From Ruminococcus sp. (GTDB lineage: Bacteria; Bacillota_A; Clostridia; Oscillospirales; Ruminococcaceae): a stretch of 13,142 nucleotides of DNA. The notes beneath the pieces are model-generated. The model was not told the DNA's origin, made no database searches, and saw only the letters and a list, made by a program, of their open reading frames with translations. Position 1 is the stretch's first letter; each line of letters starts with the position of its first letter. Positions 1 to 5,581 of the stretch are shown here, piece after piece. A program made the translations under genes and the position numbers. Location of the stretch: assembly GCA_017418765.1 (NCBI GenBank), contig JAFOMV010000163.1:1-13142 (forward strand). Reading direction: 5' to 3'.

Positions 1-65
1 AATACCGTGCAAAGACGTCAGGCGTGCTTTGTGCTGTGTTGCCTTAACATGAAAGGAATGATAAT

Positions 66-644
66 ATGGGTATTATACTCGCTTCCGCTTCACCAAGACG
101 CAGGGAGCTCATGAAATATATTACCGATGATTTTACAGCTGTTTCGCTGGATTGCGATGAAACTCTGCCTGCCGATATCGCTCCTATGGAAGCTTCGGAA
201 TATCTGGCAAGGCTAAAGGCAGAAGCCGCTTCAAAACAATATCCCGACAGCATTATTATCGGCTGTGATACTACAGTTATTCTCGGTCAGCTCATACTTG
301 GCAAGCCAAAGGATAAAGAGCAGTGTATCAGTGATATCTCGGCCCTTTCCGGCACTGCCCATCAGGTCGTTACAGGCTGTGCCATCGTCTGCGGAGATAA
401 ATGCACTTCTTTCTCAGAAGTAACCGATGTAACGTTCCGTGATCTTACAATGGCTGAGATAATCGCCTATGCCGAAACTGACGAACCATACGATAAGGCA
501 GGCGGCTACGGGATACAGGGCAAAGGCTCAGAACTGATAGCATCTGTAAACGGCGATTTCTTCAACGTTGTGGGACTTCCCGTAGGGAGACTTTTCAACG
601 AACTTAAAGAATTCACACGTATCCACAAGCTTCAAAGGAGTTAA
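66..644 (+). CDS. maf: Maf-family nucleoside triphosphate pyrophosphatase (dTTP/UTP type)
   Basis: This 192-residue protein has the full-length Maf fold signature. It begins with the phosphate-binding SASPRR motif (residues 7-12), has a GCDT segment (66-69) with the family acidic residue D68, GKP (79-81), YDKAGGYGIQG (142-152), and NGDFFNVVGLP near the C-terminus. Maf proteins hydrolyse non-canonical or pyrimidine NTPs to NMP and pyrophosphate in the cytosol as house-cleaning enzymes, and have been linked to septum formation. The AGGYGIQ form points to the YhdE-like dTTP/UTP branch rather than the YceF 7-methyl-GTP branch, which is family inference. The ATG at 66 follows an AAAGGAA ribosome site at about 52-58. 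The gene's last codons (CAA AGG AGT TAA) supply the Shine-Dalgarno sequence of the next gene, two bases away, so the two are probably co-transcribed. No promoter is visible in the 65 bases before it, so transcription may come from upstream of the window. Confidence 0.95.
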   Translation: MGIILASASPRRRELMKYITDDFTAVSLDCDETLPADIAPMEASEYLARLKAEAASKQYPDSIIIGCDTTVILGQLILGKPKDKEQCISDISALSGTAHQVVTGCAIVCGDKCTSFSEVTDVTFRDLTMAEIIAYAETDEPYDKAGGYGIQGKGSELIASVNGDFFNVVGLPVGRLFNELKEFTRIHKLQRS

Positions 645-646
645 CT

Positions 647-1399
647 ATGCTTGACCAATTTTCACGCACAGAACTGATCTTCGGCAGATCGGCTATGGAT
701 ATACTGTCAGGCTCACGTGTTGCAGTTTTCGGTATCGGAGGTGTAGGAGGCTTCACCGTAGAAGCACTTGCACGTTCCGGGATCGGCACTCTTGATCTCA
801 TCGATGATGACAAGGTATGCCTTACAAATCTCAACCGTCAGATAATCGCTCTGCACAGCACGATAGGGATGTACAAGGTAGATGCTGCAAAAGAACGTAT
901 CAAGGATATTTCTCCTGACTGCACAGTCAACACATACAAAACTTTCTTTACGCCGGAGACAGCCGAACAATTCGATTTCACACAGTATGACTATGTAGTA
1001 GATGCCATTGACACTGTTACAGGAAAGCTTGAGATAATCGAACAGGCAAAAAAAGCAGGCGTACCTGTCATAAGCTCGATGGGTGCAGGCAACAAGACAG
1101 ACCCTACGGCTTTTGAAGTTACTGACATATACAAGACATCAGTGTGTCCTCTTGCAAAAGTAATGCGTTATCAGCTCAGACGCAGAGGCATAAAGAAACT
1201 GAAAGTCGTTTATTCAAAAGAAGAACCGATCACACCTGCTCAGTCGGCATATGATGACTGCGTGAATGAAAGCGAAAGATCGGCTTCACGGCGCTCTACT
1301 CCCGGCTCAAACGCCTTTGTCCCATCCGTTGTCGGGCTTATTATCGCAGGCGAAGTCATCAAGGATCTCAGCGGGTTTGGAAAAAAGCCGAGGGAGTAA
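647..1399 (+). CDS. tcdA: TcdA/CsdL-type tRNA threonylcarbamoyladenosine dehydratase (E1-like)
   Basis: This is a 250-residue ThiF/HesA/MoeB superfamily protein. The ATP-binding glycine motif GIGGVGG sits at residues 29-35, followed by the acidic triplet DDD (53-55) and the NLNRQ motif (61-65), which holds the family's conserved Arg. The SSMGAGNKTDP block (143-153), the DIYKTSVCPLAK block (160-171) and the PSVVGLIIAGEVIKDL C-terminal helix are characteristic of the TcdA (CsdL/YgdL) branch. That enzyme uses ATP to cyclise t6A37 in ANN-decoding tRNAs to ct6A. The length matches the family. The Shine-Dalgarno AAAGGAG overlaps the end of maf and fixes the ATG at 647. Substrate assignment rests on family resemblance only; a different E1-like activity cannot be excluded. 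Confidence 0.9.
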   Translation: MLDQFSRTELIFGRSAMDILSGSRVAVFGIGGVGGFTVEALARSGIGTLDLIDDDKVCLTNLNRQIIALHSTIGMYKVDAAKERIKDISPDCTVNTYKTFFTPETAEQFDFTQYDYVVDAIDTVTGKLEIIEQAKKAGVPVISSMGAGNKTDPTAFEVTDIYKTSVCPLAKVMRYQLRRRGIKKLKVVYSKEEPITPAQSAYDDCVNESERSASRRSTPGSNAFVPSVVGLIIAGEVIKDLSGFGKKPRE

Positions 1400-1423
1400 A
1401 TCTCGGAGATACCCCGTTTTTTT
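1371..1423 (+). terminator. Possible intrinsic terminator after tcdA
   Basis: An inner stem CCGAG (1388-1392) / CTCGG (1402-1406) lies inside a weak outer pairing GGGT (1373-1376) / ACCC (1411-1414), followed by seven T at 1417-1423. The stem begins within the end of tcdA. The inner hairpin is short and not adjacent to the T run, so this is a weak call. The ACCCC and T run also form part of the SigI-like promoter below, which may be their real role. Confidence 0.4.
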
Positions 1424-1444
1424 GATCGTCCGTTCGTATTCTAT
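1411..1444 (+). promoter_or_regulatory. SigI-type promoter of the sigI-rsgI operon (autoregulatory)
   Basis: The sequence is ACCCC (1411-1415), then 19 bases, then CGTATTCTAT (1435-1444). The same two blocks with exactly the same 19-base spacing, and a T run plus GAT in matching positions of the spacer, recur at 3426-3459. Published SigI promoters have an ACCCC-like -35 and a CGAA/CGWA-like -10, so the match is to the sigma factor encoded 22 bases downstream. The predicted start, around 1450, would leave a leader of only about 15 bases carrying the GGGGGTGG ribosome site. Confidence 0.7.
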
Positions 1445-1465
1445 TATTGATTTGGGGGTGGCAGA

Positions 1466-2188
1466 ATGGATCCAAATGCTCATCAGATTATTTCCCAAGT
1501 ATATAAGGCGAAAAAGGACAGCCTTGCAGCAGACCGTTTTATTGAAGACTATATGCCTTTTATAAAATCAGAAACTGCTAAATTCCTTAAACGTCCTCCG
1601 ACAGAGAGTGATGATGAATTAAGCATTGCTATGTTCGCTTTCTATGAGGCTATCTGCAATTATTCACGGCTTAAAGGTCCATTCCTTAAATTTGCCTCTA
1701 TGCAGATAAGGAACCGCCTTATCGACAACTATCGCAGGGAAAAGCGAAGCTTCGGACAGATATCCCTTAACTCAGAGGACGAAGACAGCAACGAACTGAT
1801 GGATACTATAATGGACAACCATAACGATTATGAGGAAAATGAACTTCGTGACGCCACGAAGCAGGAAATAGAGGAACTTTCAAGGCAAATGTCCGATTTC
1901 GGTGTAACTATGAACGATATCGCCGATAATTCTCCACGCCAGCGCCGTACTATAGAGATATGCCAGAAAGCAGTAAGATACGCAAGAAACAATCCGGAAC
2001 TGCTTGATGATCTGCTGAGAACAAAGCGTGTCCCCATAGCCAAGCTTGCTGCAGGTGCTGACGTAGAAAGAAAATCACTTGAAAGACACAGAAAATATCT
2101 TGTTGCAGTTCTCCTCATCTGCACTAATGGATACGAGATAATGCGAGGGCATATAATGCAGGTACTGAAAGGCGGTGAAGCTACATGA
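1466..2188 (+). CDS. sigI: RNA polymerase sigma factor SigI
   Basis: This 240-residue protein has a sigma-70 region 2 at roughly residues 22-95, with a core-binding and -10-recognition helix set including SIAMFAFYEAICNY and FASMQIRNRLIDNYRREKR. Its C-terminal half is diagnostic of SigI: FGVTMNDIADNSPRQRR (about 145-161), then LRTKRVPIAKLA and ERKSLERHRKYLVAVLLI (about 184-218). SigI factors are held at the membrane by the cognate RsgI anti-sigma factor. They answer heat or envelope signals in Bacillus and extracellular polysaccharides in cellulolytic Clostridia. The ATG at 1466 follows GGGGGTGG, a strong ribosome site. The stop overlaps the next start as ATGA, the usual sigI-rsgI arrangement and a sign of translational coupling. 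A SigI-like promoter immediately upstream suggests autoregulation. Confidence 0.93.
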   Translation: MDPNAHQIISQVYKAKKDSLAADRFIEDYMPFIKSETAKFLKRPPTESDDELSIAMFAFYEAICNYSRLKGPFLKFASMQIRNRLIDNYRREKRSFGQISLNSEDEDSNELMDTIMDNHNDYEENELRDATKQEIEELSRQMSDFGVTMNDIADNSPRQRRTIEICQKAVRYARNNPELLDDLLRTKRVPIAKLAAGADVERKSLERHRKYLVAVLLICTNGYEIMRGHIMQVLKGGEAT

Positions 2189-3345
2189 AATATATGGTGA
2201 TGGAATGTCATAAAGCCTATGCTGTACTTATGGACGAGAATTCACGTTTTGTTCATGCAGCTAATATGCGCTACAAAGTCGGACAAATAGTAAACGATCC
2301 TGTAATAATGGAGCAAAACAGCAGTTCCGCAAGAAATATAAAAATGACTGTTTCTTCTGCTGCTGCATGCGCTGTACTGATCGCAGGTACAGGATATAAA
2401 TATTATACTGATAACTTCAAGCCTCATTCTTCTATAATTATATCATCAGAAGCAAAAATAACTATGGAGCTCAACAGCAAAGGCGAAGTTATAGCACTGA
2501 AAGGCGATAATGCCGACGGCCGTGAGATATTGAAGGGATACACAGCAAAAAGCAAAGACAAAGCCACTGTCGCCAAAGATATCATTAAAATAGAAAAGGC
2601 AAAGGGAATTATCAACGAAAATGACACTATTGAATTTGTTGTATCATCAGATGATCCTGAAAAAGTCAAGATCCTTCAAAGGGAAATGAATGACATAAAA
2701 TCAAAGATCGATGAACATAGGATAAAAACTGATACAAATAAGGCCGATACTGAGATACCGAAAGAAAAAGTTACAGAAATAAAAGCTCCTGCAGCTGAAC
2801 CCAAAGTAACCTCTCCGCCTGTATCAGCTGTGCCAAAAGATTCAGAAAAAAATGTAAAGGCCGCAGATAAGGCAAAGCCGTCTGCACCCACGATACCTGC
2901 TGTTACTCAGGCACCTGCACAGGAAAAAACTCCAACCGTAACAGAGGCACCGAAAGCCAATGAGTATCCAGCTTCTCAGAAAGCTAAAAAAGCAAATCGC
3001 ACTGACCGCATGACAAAGAAAGCGGAAAAAGCTAAGCGTGCCGCTGAGAAATCCCAAAAAGAACAGCAGGCTAAGCTTGAAGCTGAAAAGGCTAAACAGG
3101 CTAAGATAGAATCCGAAAAGGCTGAGAAAGCGGAAAACGCTAAGCGTGCCGCCGAGAAATCCCAAAAAGAACAGCAGGCTAAACTTGAAACTGAAAAGGC
3201 TAAAGAAGTTAAGCGTCCTGCTGAAAAGTCTGAATATGAAGATCATCGCAGATGGAACTATCCCGCCGCAGTACCTCATGAACAATTTACCGAACAGCCT
3301 ACCTGTCCTGTATGCGAAAGCAATGACTGCACATCTGATCAATAA
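2185..3345 (+). CDS. rsgI: RsgI-like membrane anti-sigma factor with Lys/Ala/Glu-rich extracellular repeats
   Basis: Residues 1-42 match the RsgI N-terminal SigI-binding domain (KAYAVLMDENSRFVHAANMRYKVGQIV region). One membrane segment spans about 53-69. Residues 82-170 align with the conserved RsgI juxtamembrane domain (ITMELNSKGEVIALKGDNADGREIL, then an alpha/beta region ending near QREMND). At the usual autocleavage point, where relatives carry Asn-Pro followed by Ser, this protein has Glu89-Ala90. Residues about 185-265 form a Pro/Thr/Ala-rich linker. Residues 270-350 are a charged helical region holding two 26-residue near-identical repeats (279-304 and 315-340). The tail contains CPVC (374-377) plus C382. 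I recognise no carbohydrate-binding or glycosidase domain, although these are common in clostridial RsgI proteins. Its role is inferred: holding SigI inactive until an outside signal. The ATGA overlap with sigI and a GGCGGTG ribosome site fix the start. Confidence 0.85.
   Translation: MKYMVMECHKAYAVLMDENSRFVHAANMRYKVGQIVNDPVIMEQNSSSARNIKMTVSSAAACAVLIAGTGYKYYTDNFKPHSSIIISSEAKITMELNSKGEVIALKGDNADGREILKGYTAKSKDKATVAKDIIKIEKAKGIINENDTIEFVVSSDDPEKVKILQREMNDIKSKIDEHRIKTDTNKADTEIPKEKVTEIKAPAAEPKVTSPPVSAVPKDSEKNVKAADKAKPSAPTIPAVTQAPAQEKTPTVTEAPKANEYPASQKAKKANRTDRMTKKAEKAKRAAEKSQKEQQAKLEAEKAKQAKIESEKAEKAENAKRAAEKSQKEQQAKLETEKAKEVKRPAEKSEYEDHRRWNYPAAVPHEQFTEQPTCPVCESNDCTSDQ
3019..3204 (+). repeat. Two 78-base coding repeats in rsgI
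   Basis: Copies at 3019-3096 and 3127-3204 are offset by 108 bases (36 codons) and differ at only a few positions. They encode 26-residue helical repeats with the core AEKSQKEQQAKLE. The spacing in whole codons keeps the frame and suggests growth by recombination of a coiled-coil module. Confidence 0.9.
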
Positions 3346-3361
3346 ATACACATTTTCTGCT

Positions 3362-3400
3362 ATATCAGCGGTTTCTGTATGAAGCCGCTGATATTTTTAT
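3362..3400 (+). terminator. Intrinsic terminator of the sigI-rsgI operon
   Basis: A 14-pair stem, 3362-3375 (ATATCAGCGG plus TTTC) with 3381-3394 (GAAG plus CCGCTGATAT), contains one G-T wobble and closes a five-base loop. A run of T follows at 3394-3398. It begins 16 bases after the rsgI stop and separates that operon from the next gene, which therefore needs its own promoter. Confidence 0.88.
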
Positions 3401-3425
3401 AATTTACAGAAATTTTTATTGTTCT

Positions 3426-3459
3426 ACCCCACTTTTTAGATAATGTTTCCGTATTCTAT
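3426..3459 (+). promoter_or_regulatory. SigI-type promoter for the secreted Lys/Ala-rich gene
   Basis: ACCCC (3426-3430), 19 bases, CGTATTCTAT (3450-3459). This repeats the element before sigI with identical spacing; the ten-base -10 block is a perfect match and 10 of 19 spacer positions agree. It lies directly after the operon terminator and points at the gene starting at 3670, with a predicted leader of about 205 bases. I see no good TTGACA/TATAAT pair in this stretch. Confidence 0.68.
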
Positions 3460-3464
3460 GTATG

Positions 3465-3669
3465 TAAGCATTACTGAGCACCGAATCAAAACTTCGGCAT
3501 CAGTAAAAACAGAGGGCATCTGTTCCGCTCGTTCCATCAAAACAAGAGAAAAGCGGTACATAGTTCAGTACGAACATTGATCTCCATGACACTACAATGA
3601 GCATGCTGAATATTTTACCGCAGAAATAACAGATGTCCGCACTAAATTTATTATAAAGGAGTCTTTATC
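3465..3669 (+). promoter_or_regulatory. Long structured 5' leader of the secreted Lys/Ala-rich gene
   Basis: About 205 bases lie between the SigI-type promoter and the ATG, with no credible reading frame. A hairpin spans 3471-3506: TTACTGA pairs with TCAGTAA (3500-3506) around an inner CCGAA/TTCGG stem. A long-range 11-pair helix joins GGGCATCTGTT (3514-3524) to AACAGATGTCC (3628-3638), with a nested GCGGTA (3553-3558) / TACCGC (3616-3621) helix. The AAAGGAG ribosome site (3656-3662) lies outside these helices. It resembles no riboswitch class I can name; it could stabilise the mRNA or regulate translation. Confidence 0.5.
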
Positions 3670-4680
3670 ATGAAGAACACAAAGAAATTCTTATCCGCAC
3701 TTGCAGCTCTTACAGTTATTTCCAACATGGCAGGCGCAGTTTCATTCGCTGCTGAAAAAGAAACTGCTGAGAAACCTGCTGTTACAGCTGAAGAAGAAGT
3801 AAAAGCACCTGCAAAAGATGTTGATGTAAACGAAGTTATCAATATCATCAAAAATGCTTTCGACTTCTCTAAGAAAAAGGACTGCACTGCTGATAAGAAA
3901 GAAAAGGCTGAGAAAGCTGCTAAGGACAAGGCTGCTGAGGCTGCTAAGAAGGCTCAGGCTGAAAAGGCTGCTAAGGACAAAACAGCAAAGGATGACAAGA
4001 AGTCTGACAAGGAAAAGACAGCTAAGGTTACAACAACTACAGCTGCTAAGAAGTCCGATAATAAAAAGACAACTAAGGCAACAACTACTGTTGCTGTTAA
4101 GCCCACAACTACCGAAGCTGTAAAGAAGACTGAGGCTGAGAAGGCTGCTAAGGACAAGGCTGCTGAGGCTGTAAAGAAGGCTCAGGCTGAAAAGGCAAAG
4201 CATGCCGCTAAACTTGAAGCTGAAAAGGCAAAGAGAGAAGCAGAAAGAGCTAAACACGAGGCAAAGCGTAAAGCTGAGAAAGCAAAGCGTGATGCTGAAA
4301 GAGCAGAGCGTGATGCAAAGCGTGAGGCTGAAAGAGCAGAGCGTGATGCAAAGCGTGAGGCTGAAAGAGCAGAGCGTGATGCAAAGCGTGAGGCTGAGAA
4401 GATCGCTAAGGCTGCTAAGTTAGAAGCTGAAAAGGCAGAGAAGGCTGCTAAGGATGAAGCTGAGAAGGCTGAAAAGGCTGCTAAGGCTGAAGCTAAAAAG
4501 GCTGCTAAGGCTGAGGCTGAGAAGGCTGAAAAGGCTGCTAAGGCTGAAGCTAAAAAGGCTGAGAAGGCTGAAAAGGAAACAACAAAGCCTGAGGTTCCAG
4601 CTGCAACTACAACTCAGGCTGCAGCAGAAGTAACTCCAACTGAGACAACTGTAACTGTACAGGTTGTAACAGAAGCATAA
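3670..4680 (+). CDS. Secreted Lys/Ala/Glu-rich helical repeat protein, function unknown
   Basis: This 336-residue protein is not one I can assign to a family. It opens with a signal peptide: Lys-rich start, hydrophobic core LSALAALTVISNMAGAV, probable cleavage after SFA near residue 27. Residues 28-75 are a short unique region (VDVNEVINIIKNAF) with the only Cys (C72). Residues 76-118 and 152-303 are long Lys/Ala/Glu/Arg helices of coiled-coil or single-helix type, including three exact 11-residue repeats. Thr-rich linkers lie at 119-150 and 304-336. No membrane anchor, sorting signal or enzymatic motif is visible, so it should be released or held in the wall by charge. Ala is mostly GCT and Lys mostly AAG in the repeats, a tighter codon choice than in neighbouring rsgI, which may reflect high expression or repeat expansion. 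A SigI-type promoter upstream and repeats resembling the RsgI ectodomain suggest it is the local output of SigI. The start follows AAAGGAG. Confidence 0.85.
   Translation: MKNTKKFLSALAALTVISNMAGAVSFAAEKETAEKPAVTAEEEVKAPAKDVDVNEVINIIKNAFDFSKKKDCTADKKEKAEKAAKDKAAEAAKKAQAEKAAKDKTAKDDKKSDKEKTAKVTTTTAAKKSDNKKTTKATTTVAVKPTTTEAVKKTEAEKAAKDKAAEAVKKAQAEKAKHAAKLEAEKAKREAERAKHEAKRKAEKAKRDAERAERDAKREAERAERDAKREAERAERDAKREAEKIAKAAKLEAEKAEKAAKDEAEKAEKAAKAEAKKAAKAEAEKAEKAAKAEAKKAEKAEKETTKPEVPAATTTQAAAEVTPTETTVTVQVVTEA
4294..4392 (+). repeat. Three perfect 33-base tandem repeats
   Basis: Units at 4294-4326, 4327-4359 and 4360-4392 are identical base for base, and each encodes an 11-residue helical unit with the core RAERDAKRE. 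A degenerate unit precedes them. Perfect identity implies recent duplication and possible copy-number variation between strains without loss of frame. Confidence 0.95.
4459..4560 (+). repeat. Two exact 45-base repeats, period 57
   Basis: Copies at 4459-4503 and 4516-4560 are identical and encode 15-residue Ala/Glu/Lys helical segments starting AEKAEKAAKAEAKKA. A 12-base spacer in the same reading frame separates them. Confidence 0.88.
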
Positions 4681-4710
4681 TTAACGTTAAAAGTACTTTC
4701 TCATTCCCCG

Positions 4711-4760
4711 AAAATATTTTCCTCCTGAGATGTGAATACATCCCAGGAGGAACTTTTTTT
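4711..4760. terminator. Bidirectional intrinsic terminator between convergent genes
   Basis: CCTCCTG (4721-4727) pairs with CAGGAGG (4744-4750), with an inner GATGT/ACATC stem. T7 follows on the plus strand (4754-4760), and AAAATATTTT at 4711-4720 supplies a U-rich tail on the minus strand. It can end both the Lys/Ala-rich gene and the pseudouridine synthase gene. Its plus-strand T run touches the stop codon of the minus-strand gene. Confidence 0.88.
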
Positions 4761-5373
4761 ATAATGACATGGAGGTATCTGATCTTTTCAGCATATCCAC
4801 TTCTTCATCAGTCAATCTGCGGTACTCTCCCTGATGAAGACTGCTGTCCAGCCATAGACTGCCTATCCTTACACGGCGGAGGTAAAAAATCCTGCACCCT
4901 ACAGTTTCAAGCATACGCTTGACTTCATGCTTCTTTCCCTCGCAAACCGTAAGATATGCCGTAAAGGCAGGACCATCAGGATTTTTCATGTATCGTTCAC
5001 GTCGAAGCTGCGGCATAAAGCTTTCAAGTTCTCTGATACGGTACACCTTTTCCATATGGAATACGGCAGGCTTTGCAGTAAGCCCCGCCATGACTATGCC
5101 ATTTTCAAGGAGCTTTATCTTTGCTTCGTCTATAGTTCCGATTGCACAAAAATAATACGTCTTACTGATATGTCGGTCCGGATGCATTATACTGATATCA
5201 AGCTCTCCGTCATCAGTAAGTATGAGAAGTCCGCAGGTATCCTTGTCGAGCCTGCCTACGGGATGAAGCCTTTCCGCAAGTTCTTCAGGGAAATGATCCA
5301 TTACAGTTTTATGTACCGCATCTGTACGTGCCGTAACACACCCCTGCGGTTTATTGAACATATAGTAAAGCAT
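4759..5373 (-). CDS. RsuA/RluB/E/F-family rRNA pseudouridine synthase without an S4 domain
   Basis: This 204-residue protein carries the family signature GRLDKDTCGLLILTDDG at residues 40-56, with D43 the expected catalytic aspartate that isomerises uridine to pseudouridine. It also has KTYYF (71-75) and the C-terminal EGKKHEVKRML block (145-155). The N-terminal S4 RNA-binding domain of typical RsuA and RluB is absent: the protein begins directly with MLYYMFNKPQG, as in RluE-like members. The exact rRNA target cannot be read from the sequence. An in-frame ATG 14 codons upstream (5413-5415) is less likely to be the start. It has no ribosome site, while the ATG at 5371-5373 is preceded by GTGGAG at seven bases' spacing. 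A consensus housekeeping promoter lies about 70 bases upstream on the same strand. Confidence 0.88.
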   Translation of the reverse strand: MLYYMFNKPQGCVTARTDAVHKTVMDHFPEELAERLHPVGRLDKDTCGLLILTDDGELDISIMHPDRHISKTYYFCAIGTIDEAKIKLLENGIVMAGLTAKPAVFHMEKVYRIRELESFMPQLRRERYMKNPDGPAFTAYLTVCEGKKHEVKRMLETVGCRIFYLRRVRIGSLWLDSSLHQGEYRRLTDEEVDMLKRSDTSMSL

Positions 5374-5441
5374 ATTATCACTCCACAAAAATGTACACTT
5401 AATGCAATACTGCACAACGTACTTGTATTATTACAAATCCT

Positions 5442-5470
5442 ATTATATACCAATATCACAGCGCAGTCAA
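5442..5470 (-). promoter_or_regulatory. Sigma-A promoter for the pseudouridine synthase gene
   Basis: Read on the minus strand, TTGACT (5470-5465), 17 bases, TATAAT (5447-5442). This is a near-consensus vegetative promoter with ideal spacing, predicting a start near 5435 and a leader of about 60 bases. Confidence 0.75.
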
Positions 5471-5539
5471 TCCGAATGTTTTAACAACTAATGGTGGACA
5501 GCATAGAAATATAGTTGAATCATATATCTATTCTTTTGA

Positions 5540-5568
5540 TTGAATTCTACTTTAACATATGATATACT
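5540..5568 (+). promoter_or_regulatory. Sigma-A promoter of a candidate small RNA
   Basis: TTGAAT (5540-5545), a 17-base spacer, TATACT (5563-5568), with a TG at 5560-5561 giving an extended -10. It faces the structured stretch that ends in the terminator at 5689-5724, and no gene start lies between. Confidence 0.65.
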
Positions 5569-5581
5569 TAGGTTATCCTAT
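5568..5581. promoter_or_regulatory. Inverted repeat at the small-RNA start, DtxR/IdeR-like
   Basis: TTAGGTTATCCTAT has TAGG (5569-5572) and CCTA (5577-5580) arms and directly follows the -10 box, covering the expected start point. Its first eight bases equal the half-site of the DtxR/IdeR iron repressor consensus, and an iron transporter gene follows downstream. The same bases also help form an RNA hairpin, so the symmetry need not be an operator. Confidence 0.3.

Noticed and set aside
1..52. Possible end of an upstream gene (two frames stop at 45-47 and 50-52).
   Set aside because: Fewer than 18 codons are visible in either frame, with no recognisable protein, so neither can be preferred.
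1433..1459. A minus-strand ACCCCC, 17 bases, CGAA pattern matching the classic SigI promoter, pointing back into tcdA.
   Set aside because: The ACCCCC is the complement of the sigI ribosome site, the target strand has no gene, and the plus-strand motif is the one duplicated at 3426.
2842..4257. Phe/Leu/Ser-rich minus-strand frames that look like membrane proteins.
   Set aside because: They are complements of the Lys/Ala-rich repeats; the sense frames have ribosome sites, a signal peptide and a membrane segment.
4927..5484. A 185-residue plus-strand frame.
   Set aside because: It lies antisense to the pseudouridine synthase gene, whose catalytic motif is clear; it has no ribosome site or recognisable domain.
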